A stretch of DNA of 64,000 bases from an uncultured Marinicella sp. (GTDB taxonomy: Bacteria > Pseudomonadota > Gammaproteobacteria > Xanthomonadales > Marinicellaceae): contig CANNBS010000005.1 in the NCBI GenBank assembly GCA_947502925.1, positions 186,001-250,000 of the forward strand. The letters run 5' to 3'. Under the pieces are notes generated by a model that had not been told where the DNA came from, ran no database searches, and saw only the letters and a program-made list of their open reading frames with translations. How positions within the stretch are numbered: position 1 is the stretch's first letter; each line of letters opens with the position of its first letter. Below, one piece after another: positions 23,786 through 32,383 of this stretch. A program made the translations under genes and the position numbers.

Positions 23786-25846
23786 TCAATCAAACCGCCG
23801 GCGATAAAACAAACAGCTGCTGAGCAGTATACTTGTGAGCAACAAAATCAAAGCCCACTGACTCAAAGTCGGCACCGGTGTGGCCACAGCGTAGCCGTTG
23901 CCTCTGAGGTCAACTAAAGTCGGACTGTCGGGGGCGTTGCTGTTGATGCTTAACTGCGCCGTGTCATTACCGGATGCTGTCGGGCTGTAAGTAACTTCAA
24001 TGATGCAGTCACTGCCGGGCGTTATGGTCATCGGTAAAGGATTACAGCTGCCACCGGTCACAGCAAAAGGTGCAGATAAGGTGCCGAGGCTGGTTAAATT
24101 CAGATTGGCGTTACCGGTATTGGTCACGGTGATAACGGCTGTGTCATTCTGACCGATTAAAATTCCACCGAAATCAACGGATGCGGTGGACAATTGGATT
24201 TGTTGGTTGGCATTTACATTCACCGTGCGTGTAATTTGTATAGCGGCATTACCTGCGTTATCAGTGACGTTATAGGCCACGGTATAGCTTCCGGCGACGT
24301 TGGTGTTGACCGGGTTGGTGACCACAATACCCGCTGTTAAAACCATATCATCATCGACCAGGTCGGTGGCGGTGGCACCGGCGTCGGTGTAAGTATCACC
24401 GATATTAAGGTTAACAGTTGAGGCACCGATTAAGCTTAACGTTGGCGGCGTGCTGTCTTGGACGGTCAAAGACTGTGTGTCGCTGCTTTGGTGGCCGTGG
24501 TTGTCGGTCGCTGTCCAGGTCACGGTGTGAGTTCCCAGCGCATAACTGGCAGCGACATCGTTACTGATGCTCAAAGCCAAATCATCGCTGTCGGCATCGG
24601 TGGCGGTGGCTGTACCCAAAGCGGGTGTGGTGGTAACAGGACCGGTGGCCTCAATGGTTATATCAGCCGGTGGCGTAATCACTGGTATTTGGGCCTCATA
24701 AGCACCGATGTCACGAACGCCATCGGCATTAAATCCGCGTTGGTCACTGGCCGTTCCTCCTGCCGCCGCCCCTAAAGCCTCAGAACCCGCTAACAAAGCA
24801 TGGGTCATCACACAAGAACCATCGGCCAAAGTCGTGGTGCAAGCGTTATCAGCCAAGGGCCCAACTGTTGCAGCGGTTAACGTTGTGCCGCTTAAAATAC
24901 CCGGACAAGCAGTACCCGATGTGCCATCGGCGAGGTTATTACTGCCATTGAATGTGCTGCCAAAACCTGAAATATAACCACAACTTGATCCGTTATGAAA
25001 CAGGCTGTTTTGCAGGTTACTAACAGTGGCAAATTGATTCACCATGGCGCTGCCAAAGTTCGCCGCATTGCCTGAGAAAGTAATATTATTCATCATCGAA
25101 ACAGTCATATCCTCAACATACATACCACCACCATCAGTGGCATTGTTATTGGAAAATGTCGTGTTTGTGATGACCGTGATGTTGCCATTATATTGATTTA
25201 AACCACCACCTCTGAGCTGTGCTGTGTTGTTCAAGAATGTGCTGTTTTCTATGCTTTCGATGGTCCCGCCGACAGTTGTCAGGCCACCGCCATAACCACC
25301 TGATTGGTTATTGTCTATGACACTATTCACGATAGATAAACTGCCCTCATTGACAATACCGCCGCCATCAGGATTAGTCAGGCCATTACTGTCCACACAG
25401 CCGCCACGAACGACCATGTTATTCAAGGACAGATTGCCTGTGCTCGTTACACGCAGAATACGAAATTCATCCACATTACTGGTAAAATTAATGCTGCAAG
25501 AAAAAGCACTGTCGCGCTCTAACACATGACCCATACCATCTAATACCATCGCGGTGCTGATCGCCGGAGTTGCCGTGCGCCCCCAAGTGCTGTCGTTTTC
25601 ATACTCAACCGTTAGGATAATATCAGCAGTCAGATTAATGGTATCGCTGCCTGCATCACCGCCGATACAATCACTGTGAGTCTGTGTATCGTCGTTGGCG
25701 TTGATGATCGCCTCTGAAATTGAGCAGATGCCATCGCTTGTGACCGCACCATCAGTACCTGTGACAGTAATGGTGGCGGCTTGTACATAGAATGCGCACA
25801 GCAGTAAAGCCGTGGTGGTTAAAAGTCGCTTATTTGTTTTGTTCAT
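23786..25846 (-). CDS. Secreted surface protein with beta-helix N-terminus and IPTL-CTERM sorting tail
   Basis: A 686-residue exported protein. The signal peptide is MNKTNKRLLTTTALLLCAFYVQA. A CSLREA-like motif (GICSISEAIINAND, about 40-54) opens a parallel beta-helix region with many N-rich turns (to about 340). It closes with DQRGFNADGVRDIGAYE, a choice-of-anchor-Q type ending. A HYR-like domain (about 390-460), a DUF5011-like domain (TPPTLSLIGASTVNLNIGDTYTDAG) and an ASH-like domain (about 550-650) follow. The tail VPTLSQWALILLL...SSCLFYRRRFD is an IPTL-CTERM exosortase-like sorting signal: motif, helix and basic end. It is probably anchored or processed at the outer surface. No cognate sortase is in the window. 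Confidence 0.88.
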   Translation of the reverse strand: MNKTNKRLLTTTALLLCAFYVQAATITVTGTDGAVTSDGICSISEAIINANDDTQTHSDCIGGDAGSDTINLTADIILTVEYENDSTWGRTATPAISTAMVLDGMGHVLERDSAFSCSINFTSNVDEFRILRVTSTGNLSLNNMVVRGGCVDSNGLTNPDGGGIVNEGSLSIVNSVIDNNQSGGYGGGLTTVGGTIESIENSTFLNNTAQLRGGGLNQYNGNITVITNTTFSNNNATDGGGMYVEDMTVSMMNNITFSGNAANFGSAMVNQFATVSNLQNSLFHNGSSCGYISGFGSTFNGSNNLADGTSGTACPGILSGTTLTAATVGPLADNACTTTLADGSCVMTHALLAGSEALGAAAGGTASDQRGFNADGVRDIGAYEAQIPVITPPADITIEATGPVTTTPALGTATATDADSDDLALSISNDVAASYALGTHTVTWTATDNHGHQSSDTQSLTVQDSTPPTLSLIGASTVNLNIGDTYTDAGATATDLVDDDMVLTAGIVVTNPVNTNVAGSYTVAYNVTDNAGNAAIQITRTVNVNANQQIQLSTASVDFGGILIGQNDTAVITVTNTGNANLNLTSLGTLSAPFAVTGGSCNPLPMTITPGSDCIIEVTYSPTASGNDTAQLSINSNAPDSPTLVDLRGNGYAVATPVPTLSQWALILLLTSILLSSCLFYRRRFD

Positions 25847-26097
25847 TGGATACCCTTTTTTATGTGTTCTTAGCTTGTCATGGTTTTTTCGCTTAATGCT
25901 TCTTATGTATCGCCAACGTTTTGGTCTTTATCATCTTTTAAAAGCGTAAAACTAAGCCGTTACCCTCAAAAAATTTTATTATTGACCTCAATTCAGCTTA
26001 GCAAATGTTATTTAAAGGCTCCATTAGAAACTTTTCATTAAAATAAGTTTTATCATTTTTAGTTAATAAATACCCTGAAAAGTATATTTATTCCCTC

Positions 26098-26544
26098 ATG
26101 CCATTTGAACCGTTGTCCAACCTTAAATCACATGACATATATATTGAACAGGGCGCGGCACGCCTGTTCCAGGCCGAATGCTTTGAACAATACTGCGAAC
26201 CAACAATCAAGCAAAACAAACTCAGCATCATCGAACAACAAATTCATAAAAAAACCGCGGCCTATATTAAAACCAACTTAAACCAGACCTTTTTAATCGA
26301 ACGACTGGCAGAACAACATAAAATCAACAGCAACCGCCTGAACTGGATTTATAAACAGCACACCGGTAACAGTGTGGCCGATTTTATTCGCAATGAACGC
26401 CTCATCGCGGCACACAAATTACTGCTAGAAACCACTCAGCCCATTAAACACGTTGCACTGCAAGTCGGCTACCAACACGTCGGTAATTTTTCACGGGCCT
26501 ATAAAAAGAAATTTGGTGAAGCACCTTCCAGAACTCAGCAGTAG
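26098..26544 (+). CDS. AraC-type helix-turn-helix regulator
   Basis: A 148-residue protein, about half the usual AraC length. The C-terminal ~100 residues are a complete double helix-turn-helix: FLIERLAEQHKINSNRLNWIYKQHTG (first) and IKHVALQVGYQHVGNFSRAYKKKFGEAPS (second). The N-terminal ~45 residues lack a cupin-like effector domain; their wording (IYIEQGAARLFQAECFE) may be the tail of one. It resembles the DNA-binding part of PchR-type regulators. A Fur-box-like site lies downstream, before the DUF2061 gene, but no target is established. The start is an ATG after an AT-rich leader. It may be N-terminally truncated relative to relatives. Confidence 0.82.
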   Translation: MPFEPLSNLKSHDIYIEQGAARLFQAECFEQYCEPTIKQNKLSIIEQQIHKKTAAYIKTNLNQTFLIERLAEQHKINSNRLNWIYKQHTGNSVADFIRNERLIAAHKLLLETTQPIKHVALQVGYQHVGNFSRAYKKKFGEAPSRTQQ

Positions 26545-26584
26545 TAACAATTAAAGACTCAAGGAGAACTTTTTTTTGAAAAAA

Positions 26585-27000
26585 AACAACCACAGAGGCA
26601 CAGAGAAAAATATTAATATGATTGAACATTTTAATACGAAAGCCGTCAGAGCGCCGTCGAAACCTCAACTATACCAATGGGACAGCTCTTTCCAAAAGAC
26701 ACTAGATACCGGCCTTCGCCGGTAAGGAAAAGTTACGTTATGTAAAGTCCTATAAATTTATCAACTCAACACATCGTGCCGATTTTAAGTTAATTGTGTC
26801 CGATATGTTCAAATCTCAGAGGCAACTATTTCACCACTACTTGCCGTCGCAGGACGGCATCCAGTGTCATTGAGTTTAAGGCAATACGAAGCGAAACTTT
26901 ACAAACAGTGAAAAGGATTAAAGTGGATATACAGGTAATTTTTTATTTGTGTTCTTTACGTTTTCAAGACATTGGCTTCCGGCCTACGCCAGTATTGCGG
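26585..27000. repeat. Gene-free interval with degenerate copies of the dispersed repeats
   Basis: The 566-base gap 26545-27110 contains no convincing gene. 26585-26609 is another CACAGAG block (CAACCACAGAGGCACAGAGA). 26638-26663 carries AAAGCCGTCAGAGCGCCGTC, similar to 22139-22160. 26693-26724 has AAGACACTAGATACCGGCCTTCGCCGGTA. 26844-26876 has GTCGCAGGACGGCATCCAGTGTCATTGAG. 26965-26990 has CAAGACATTGGCTTCCGGCC. All resemble the GCCGGTAACCAGCGTCTT block in either orientation. A 122-residue open frame across this stretch (26794-27162) looks spurious. Confidence 0.5.
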
Positions 27001-27075
27001 AGTGATACTTCGCATCAGCTCCTTATCTGTGGTTATTTTTTTAAGATAACTGCTGGACATTGGCGTGTCTTTAAT

Positions 27076-27094
27076 TATAATGATAACCATTCTC
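27076..27094 (+). promoter_or_regulatory. Fur-box-like site upstream of the DUF2061 gene
   Basis: TATAATGATAACCATTCTC matches 16 of 19 positions of the classical Fur box GATAATGATAATCATTATC, centred 26 bases before the ATG at 27111. Fur with iron would be expected to repress transcription. No clear -35/-10 pair can be fixed, but the site would overlap any promoter this close to the gene. Confidence 0.6.
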
Positions 27095-27110
27095 ATTTAG
27101 GATTGTTATT

Positions 27111-27305
27111 ATGCTTAAAACATTCACCTTTGCGATTCTCCACTTTAGCGTGGCTTTTTTAGTGGTGTATGCCCTCACCGGTAGCTTTTTAATCGGTGGT
27201 GCCGTGGCGCTCATTGAACCCACAATCAACACCCTGGTGTTTTACTTTCATGAAAAGGTCTGGCGTTATGTTGAGCACCGACAACCGCGCGGCTTTGCTG
27301 CATAG
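27111..27305 (+). CDS. DUF2061 small membrane protein
   Basis: A 64-residue protein with two hydrophobic helices (about 5-22 and 25-43) followed by HEKVWRYVEHRQ. This is the hallmark of DUF2061 proteins (typically '...EP..n...yy.HEr.W'). The function is unknown. In other bacteria the domain is found alone or fused to cysteine/sulfate assimilation genes. A Fur-box-like palindrome directly precedes it, suggesting iron-dependent expression. It is convergent with the cyclophilin gene, with three bases between stops. Confidence 0.83.
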   Translation: MLKTFTFAILHFSVAFLVVYALTGSFLIGGAVALIEPTINTLVFYFHEKVWRYVEHRQPRGFAA

Positions 27306-27308
27306 CAT

Positions 27309-28265
27309 TTATTCGACTAATCGAACCGGAATGGGCACGCCACAGGCATCGATGTAATTGTGCTGATAAACAAACCAGTCTTCGTTGCGGTTTTTACGGG
27401 CGGCCAATAAGCGCTTAAAACTCACGGAATCGGTACGCATCACCTCAAGATTTGGTCTTTGCCCCGGTGGTAGTTGTGAGCCCACCACAATTTGTTTAAT
27501 CACATTCTCATCCGCAGATAATTTAACCACACCGGATAAATTCTGGGCTCTTTTCAGCGCCTGAATGGCATCCATACCATCTAATACCCGACCGAACACC
27601 GTGGTGTTTCGGTCTAAATAGCGCTGTGCCGGGCCATTGACGATATACAATTCCGTACCGCCGGTATCCGGCTCATTGGCACGACCGGCTGCCAGCACAC
27701 CGTAACAGTGTAATAACCAACTGCTTTGAGCGGTTAAATCCCGACCGACAGCAAAACCTTTGTAAAACCCCGTTTCATCGGCAAAACCATCACGAGAATC
27801 AAAAGCCACATACGCCGTATCCAGTTCTTTATCCGTGGTGAACTCAGCTGCGATACTTAATTGACCTGTCGATAATTCAGGGATATCACTGTCTTCTTCA
27901 AACATCGGGCCGCCTTGCGCCACAAAGCCATCAATCACCCGATAAAATTGTGTGTCATCGAAAATACCTTGTTTAACTAAAGCCTTCGTATTGGCCACAT
28001 GACCCGGCGCCATTTCAGGCATCAACTCAAACACCACCCTGCGCTCAACACCGGACAAGGATAAGGTCATGACAAGCATATTATCTGCAGAAACAGATCG
28101 CCAGTCACTGTCCGGGGCCTGGTCAATCACTTCATAGGGGCCTGCTTTAATCGGCGCAAATAAATCTTCATCAGAATGATTATTTTGCGTTACTGTTGCG
28201 CAGCCTGATAAGCTTAGCGCGGCCAGTAAAATTATTGTTCTGATAAGGTATTGAAAATCACGCAT
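27309..28265 (-). CDS. Cyclophilin-type peptidyl-prolyl isomerase, lipoprotein
   Basis: A 318-residue exported protein with a lipoprotein signal (hydrophobic 8-20, lipobox LSGC with Cys22). The cyclophilin domain spans about residues 65-260: VVFELMPEMAPGHVANTKALVKQGIFDDTQFYRVIDGFVAQGG contains the F-Y-R-V-I-xG-F-xxQGG active-site core. A later GVLAAGRANEPDTGGTELYI segment replaces the usual SMAN.GPN.SQFFI, a diverged form. The C-terminal ~60 residues are an extra basic region. It would assist folding at the envelope, but the changed substrate-pocket segment leaves activity uncertain. Confidence 0.85.
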   Translation of the reverse strand: MRDFQYLIRTIILLAALSLSGCATVTQNNHSDEDLFAPIKAGPYEVIDQAPDSDWRSVSADNMLVMTLSLSGVERRVVFELMPEMAPGHVANTKALVKQGIFDDTQFYRVIDGFVAQGGPMFEEDSDIPELSTGQLSIAAEFTTDKELDTAYVAFDSRDGFADETGFYKGFAVGRDLTAQSSWLLHCYGVLAAGRANEPDTGGTELYIVNGPAQRYLDRNTTVFGRVLDGMDAIQALKRAQNLSGVVKLSADENVIKQIVVGSQLPPGQRPNLEVMRTDSVSFKRLLAARKNRNEDWFVYQHNYIDACGVPIPVRLVE

Positions 28266-28350
28266 ATAAGTATTCCTCTTTTTTTCACTTGTTGTTTTAA
28301 TTGCTCACAAAGATAATGTTACACTCTTTTTATCTCATCACCCAAAGATA

Positions 28351-29283
28351 ATGCCTGAAAAGTCATTCAAAATACCTTTTAATACGCCGGCTATGGCCAT
28401 TCTTTGGCTGGTTACCGTGGTTTGGGCTTTTAGTTTTTCTTTGATTGGGGTTTACTTGAGCGGTCATGTGGACAGCTATCTGGCGGTGTTTATTCGGGTG
28501 TTGATCGCTTTAGTCGTGCTTTTACCTTTTTTCAGACCACGTACTTTTACCTTTAACAAATTACTGGCTTTAATCATGATTGGTGGCATTCAGGTCGGCG
28601 CCACCTATTTATTTTTATACAATGCCTTTCGCTATTTAAGTGTGCCTGAAGTTTTATTGTTTACCATTTTCACACCCTTGTGGATTACCGTGATTGATGA
28701 ATTCATTATCGGTCGGCGTCGCCTGCCCTTACGCTGGTGGCTGGCCGCAGGAATTGCTGTGCTGGGTGCGGCGGTGATTCGTTATGATGGCATTAGTCAG
28801 GGCGCACTACTCGGTTTTATGCTTATACAAGCGGCGAATCTGTGTTTTGCCATCGGTCAGGTCGCCTATAAACGTCTGCCATTGGGCGGCATTAAACAGC
28901 AGTCTCAGGTCTTCGCCTGCTTTTTTCTGGGTGCCTCAATTGTTTCAGGCATTGGTGTTGTGTTGTTTGGAAACTGGCAAATACAAGTTATCACACTCAC
29001 CCAATGGTCAGTACTAATCTGGCTGGGTTTGGGTGCTTCCGCTTTGGGCTATTTGGCCTGGAGCGCTGCGATAAAACACGTTAATACCGGGCAGCTCGCG
29101 ACCATGAATAATATGCTGATTCCGGTCGGAATTTTAGTCAATTTCCTGTTCTGGAACAGCGATATTGAATGGCTGCGCTTGCTGATTGGAGCCAGTCTGA
29201 TTGTTTTATCGTTGTGGCTTTGTTCTCAAGCCAAAGCCATTAACCAACCTATTAACAAGGAAAATTCTCATGCATCTGTTTGA
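28351..29283 (+). CDS. EamA/DMT-family transporter
   Basis: A 310-residue inner-membrane protein with ten predicted helices in two EamA halves (about 13-145 and 155-300). It is similar to the carboxylate/amino acid transporter subgroup that includes YhbE/RarD-like exporters. The first helix (AILWLVTVVWAFSFSLIGVYLSG) and the loop after helix 4 (FTIFTPLWITVIDEFIIGRR) are typical. The substrate cannot be predicted. It overlaps the next small membrane-protein gene by 14 bases, so they are probably co-expressed. Confidence 0.85.
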   Translation: MPEKSFKIPFNTPAMAILWLVTVVWAFSFSLIGVYLSGHVDSYLAVFIRVLIALVVLLPFFRPRTFTFNKLLALIMIGGIQVGATYLFLYNAFRYLSVPEVLLFTIFTPLWITVIDEFIIGRRRLPLRWWLAAGIAVLGAAVIRYDGISQGALLGFMLIQAANLCFAIGQVAYKRLPLGGIKQQSQVFACFFLGASIVSGIGVVLFGNWQIQVITLTQWSVLIWLGLGASALGYLAWSAAIKHVNTGQLATMNNMLIPVGILVNFLFWNSDIEWLRLLIGASLIVLSLWLCSQAKAINQPINKENSHASV

Positions 29284-29770
29284 ATTAAGCCTGGTTTTTA
29301 CCACCATGACATTGTGCAGCGGTTTGATGTTTTATTTTATTCGCAACCACGCCAATCCAGATTTCAAGAAACTATATAAAGATGATGAAGAAGAGCTGGA
29401 TTTGGATGATGGTCTCGGTTCGCAGCCATCATCGAACTACAAAGATTTTCTGGCCAATAAATGGTTAGCTTTTGGGGGTGGTTTTTATGGCCTTGTGGCC
29501 GTGCTGACTTATATTATTGTCGAAGCTCAGGAAATTTTTGACTTATTTAATATGCCTGGCGAAGGTGAAGTCTTTAGTGGTATTGGTATCGGTATGCTGG
29601 TCCGCTTTTTTATCGATTCACTGATGAACTTTATCACCGCTATCTCCTGGCCTGTTTATTGGATGAATACCGGCAATGCGCCCTTCTGGCAATGGTTTTT
29701 AGCGGCTTATGGCGGCTACGTAGCGGGCAAAACACTGGTTAAAACCTATTATCCGTTTAAAAATGGATAA
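29270..29770 (+). CDS. Small membrane protein of unknown function
   Basis: A 166-residue protein I do not recognise. The first ~22 residues are a hydrophobic helix (LVFTTMTLCSGLMFYFIRNH). An acidic stretch (DDEEELDLDDGL, about 39-50) follows, then two or three further hydrophobic segments (about 68-85, 102-125, 138-155). I start it at ATG 29270, which has AAGGAAAA upstream, rather than at the frame opening at 29201 that lies inside the transporter gene. Its coupling to the transporter suggests a related role, but nothing more can be said. The CACAGAG repeat begins at its stop codon (TAACCACAG). Confidence 0.65.
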   Translation: MHLFELSLVFTTMTLCSGLMFYFIRNHANPDFKKLYKDDEEELDLDDGLGSQPSSNYKDFLANKWLAFGGGFYGLVAVLTYIIVEAQEIFDLFNMPGEGEVFSGIGIGMLVRFFIDSLMNFITAISWPVYWMNTGNAPFWQWFLAAYGGYVAGKTLVKTYYPFKNG

Positions 29771-29932
29771 CCACAGTAACACAGAGACATATTTATTTTT
29801 AACCAATGAACATACCCGTAGCTGCGACCCTTGCGGTCGCCTAATTGCCAGTTAAAGTATGGATGATAGTTTAGACTTTTTCATTCTAAATACAGTACTG
29901 CCAGGCAAGGCGGGCGCAAGGCCCGCAGCTAC
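29766..29932. repeat. CACAGAG block and paired GTAG-REP elements, locus 2
   Basis: 29766-29788 reads GATAACCACAGTAACACAGAG, a short CACAGAG copy that includes the stop codon of the preceding gene. 29818-29841 is the 24-base GTAGCTGCGACCCTTGC...GGTCGCC element and 29909-29932 its inverted partner, ending CCCGCAGCTAC. Both match locus 1 (22278-22345) almost base for base, with a longer 67-base spacer here. Confidence 0.68.
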
Positions 29933-29943
29933 GATAGAACAAT

Positions 29944-30435
29944 TCAATTCTGTAAATCCCGTGACATCAGAACCTCGCAGCCACCATGCCCGGTATCGCC
30001 TAAACGTGTCTCCCGATAAGTAAAACCATGTTTTAAATACAGCTTTTGTGCGGCTTTCATCTCAGGTGTGGTTTCTAAATACATCTGCTTGAAACCGGCC
30101 TTTCGGGCGCCTTCAACACATTGAATCATCAAGCGATGTCCCCAGCCATGACCGCGTAATTCAGGTTTTAAATACATTTTTCTTAATTCAGCCACGCTGC
30201 CATCATCACAACCCACCAAAGGTGCAAAACCACCGGCCCCGACAATTTCACCGGCTTGTTCAATCACATAATAGGCGGCCATTGAACCTTGATACGCTGA
30301 ATACATATCATCCATTTCCGGATCCACACCGGCAAAACCCTCACCGCCGAAACCATGTTCAGCGAGCACATCATGCACCAGCTTTTTGACAGATGCATTG
30401 TCTTTGGCCTGGATGTTTCTAATAACAGGCTGCAT
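29944..30435 (-). CDS. GNAT family N-acetyltransferase
   Basis: A 163-residue acetyltransferase. The acetyl-CoA pyrophosphate-binding loop is RGHGWGHRLM (about 108-117, Q/RxxGxG/A), preceded by VAELRKMYLKPE and followed by YLETTPEMKAAQKLYLKHGF, all typical GNAT features. The substrate is unknown. It is the last gene of a four-gene minus-strand operon (SatD-DUF3307-GNAT-GNAT), one base after the next GNAT. Confidence 0.87.
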   Translation of the reverse strand: MQPVIRNIQAKDNASVKKLVHDVLAEHGFGGEGFAGVDPEMDDMYSAYQGSMAAYYVIEQAGEIVGAGGFAPLVGCDDGSVAELRKMYLKPELRGHGWGHRLMIQCVEGARKAGFKQMYLETTPEMKAAQKLYLKHGFTYRETRLGDTGHGGCEVLMSRDLQN

Positions 30436-30436
30436 T

Positions 30437-30991
30437 TTAATTTAATGTCACCGAATAAAATACCGCTTCCATATCACCCAATGGATCTTTGTGTATGGCC
30501 GTTTTTTGATAAATCATGCCCAATTTTTCCATCATGCGAATCGAGCTGGTATTCCCCGGTACAGCCACTGCTGAGAATGTCTGATAACCAACTTGTTGAT
30601 GTAATGCGCTCATCACAGCTTTAGCGGCTTCTGATGCATAACCTTTGCCCCAGCTTTTTTGCATAAAACGCCACCCCAACTCAATATCGTTTTCATCTCG
30701 CATTTCGCTGAAAAAATGCATGGGTCTGACCAAAATCCAGCCGATATAAACGCCGTCTTCCAAGGTATTAACCTGCCATAAACCCCAGCCTTTGTCCGGA
30801 TTTCGGTATTGCATCATCCGTGGAATAAAAACTTCATTAATTTCGGTACGACTGGTGGGCTTGCCCTCATTGATGTGTTCCATCACCGCCGGATCCTGAT
30901 CTAATTCGAACAATAAATCAGCATCGGTATCATCCATTAATCGAAAGCTCAGTCGTTCGCTTGGTTTAATCGTTACCATAAAATTACTCAA
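30437..30991 (-). CDS. RimJ/RimL-type GNAT acetyltransferase
   Basis: A 184-residue acetyltransferase of the RimJ/RimL group (Acetyltransf_3). It opens TIKPSERLSFRLMDDTDADLLFELDQDPAVMEHI, the usual ERL.LR...D. The CoA loop is KSWGKGYASEAAKA (about 126-140), followed by AVPGNTSSIRMMEKLGM, the 'N.aS..v.eKlGF' motif. It probably acetylates small-molecule or peptide amines. Its start overlaps the DUF3307 stop by four bases. Confidence 0.88.
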   Translation of the reverse strand: MSNFMVTIKPSERLSFRLMDDTDADLLFELDQDPAVMEHINEGKPTSRTEINEVFIPRMMQYRNPDKGWGLWQVNTLEDGVYIGWILVRPMHFFSEMRDENDIELGWRFMQKSWGKGYASEAAKAVMSALHQQVGYQTFSAVAVPGNTSSIRMMEKLGMIYQKTAIHKDPLGDMEAVFYSVTLN

Positions 30992-31695
30992 CTTAAATAC
31001 AGCACCAACATCGCTACGGCCACCGCGATGGCAAAACTCAATAAAGTACCAATCAAAACATACTCGGTTAATTGACGGTTTTTGGATTCTTTTAAATCAC
31101 CAAAACGAAATACCGATTTAGCACCAAGTAAAAAGCCGATGGCCTGCCATTGCCCCACCACGATAAAGACAAACACAAACAGTCTTTCCAGCATGCCAAT
31201 ATAGCGACCGGCATGAACCAGTGAGCCATCTTTTAAATCCTGAAAAGTATCGGTCCAGCGTGACATCAGAATTTGCACCACCACACCGGCGACAAAGGTC
31301 AGAAATAACAACGCTGTGGCATAGAGCCAAAGAGATTGACTATTAAACCAGGCCGCAAAATTAATGGTTGGCTTAAACCAGATAAACCATAAAACCACGA
31401 TGCCGATAATATGAAGACTCTGGTCAATAATAAACCAGCGGGTTCTTGATGATCCATTTTGGGCATAGAGTTTCAGCACATCGATCAAAAAATGCAAAGC
31501 CATGATAACTAATGCCAGCAGCCAGTACTGCAAAGAACCCATAACCAACAGCACCAATATGCCATGCACCAACACATGCATATACAGTCGCCAGGATAAC
31601 AGCTTTTTATATTCTTTTTCTTTAACCCAAGTGCGCGATTGAAAAACAAAATCCCCGAGTAAATGGGCAAAAATTAATTTAATCAGAATAATCAT
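30988..31695 (-). CDS. DUF3307 membrane protein
   Basis: A 235-residue protein with six or seven hydrophobic helices. The N-terminal DUF3307 signature is LIFAHLLGDFVFQSRTW followed by MHVLVHG and HFLIDVLKLYAQ. Conserved His and Asp residues on these helices (His11, Asp15, His41/His45, His68, Asp72) suggest a metal or proton site. The function is unknown. It overlaps the SatD gene by four bases upstream and the GNAT gene by four downstream. DUF3307 next to SatD is a recurrent pair. Confidence 0.83.
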   Translation of the reverse strand: MIILIKLIFAHLLGDFVFQSRTWVKEKEYKKLLSWRLYMHVLVHGILVLLVMGSLQYWLLALVIMALHFLIDVLKLYAQNGSSRTRWFIIDQSLHIIGIVVLWFIWFKPTINFAAWFNSQSLWLYATALLFLTFVAGVVVQILMSRWTDTFQDLKDGSLVHAGRYIGMLERLFVFVFIVVGQWQAIGFLLGAKSVFRFGDLKESKNRQLTEYVLIGTLLSFAIAVAVAMLVLYLS

Positions 31696-32336
31696 GTCAT
31701 TCGCTCTTTGAGTGATGTCCGAAAAGCCGCTTCAACAGCCAGCATTTCATTGATATGTGCCCGGTGCCAGCGACCACTGACTGAATTTTGTTTAATGCCT
31801 AATTGCGCACCAATTTCTGCTTGAGTAGCCTCCGGGTTTTTTAAAACACAGGCCACCAACTCAGCCGATAACACCGACCAGTCATCCATAAAAGTACCGG
31901 CCAGTTTTAAATATAAATTCAGGCTTGCGTCCAGTTTTGGCCAGGGACTTTTAACGGCTAAATTCGTCTTGTCCTTTTTAAGTTGCTCAAACGCCTCACC
32001 CGCATTGATAAAAGCCGGTCCATTACTTTCCGATACCCGTTCCCCGGTGTACGTTTTTTCACCAATGCCAAGTCCCATACGCACATCCAAAGGACTGATG
32101 GTTCGTTTTGATTCGACCGGGGTGATTTGTTTAACCAATGATTTTATCGCCAGGGCTTTATGCAATGCTGTCTCAGGCGCTGTGATTTCCAGTTGAAAGG
32201 AATCACCCCACACCAGCTCCCATTGGGTCGGCGTTTCACCCCATCGACTGAATAAAGCTTTAAGCGGTTTAAGCCATCTGTCCGGGTTATCAACCCGACG
32301 AGAAGCCACGATATCGCCTTTGATTACCGTAATCAC
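31692..32336 (-). CDS. SatD-family protein with C-terminal helix-turn-helix
   Basis: A 214-residue protein. It opens MITVIKGDIVASRRVDNPDRW, matching the SatD family start (I.GDi..SR...). The middle (WGDSFQLEI, VRMGLGIGE, SNGPAFINAGEAFE) also follows the family. The last ~50 residues form a helix-turn-helix (NPEATQAEIGAQLGIKQNSVSGRWHRAH), so it is probably a DNA-binding regulator. The region upstream contains a perfect palindrome (32384-32407) that could be its own operator. SatD was first named in a Streptococcus mutans acid-tolerance locus, but its biochemical role is not established. Confidence 0.82.
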   Translation of the reverse strand: MITVIKGDIVASRRVDNPDRWLKPLKALFSRWGETPTQWELVWGDSFQLEITAPETALHKALAIKSLVKQITPVESKRTISPLDVRMGLGIGEKTYTGERVSESNGPAFINAGEAFEQLKKDKTNLAVKSPWPKLDASLNLYLKLAGTFMDDWSVLSAELVACVLKNPEATQAEIGAQLGIKQNSVSGRWHRAHINEMLAVEAAFRTSLKERMT

Positions 32337-32383
32337 GAAACATTATCCATTATTAACACGATATAGAAATATATCATATATTT

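Noticed and set aside
26794..27162. 122-residue open frame in the repeat-rich gap
   Set aside because: It crosses the Fur-like site and the DUF2061 start, uses sequence made of degenerate repeats, and has no recognisable domain or good ribosome-binding site.
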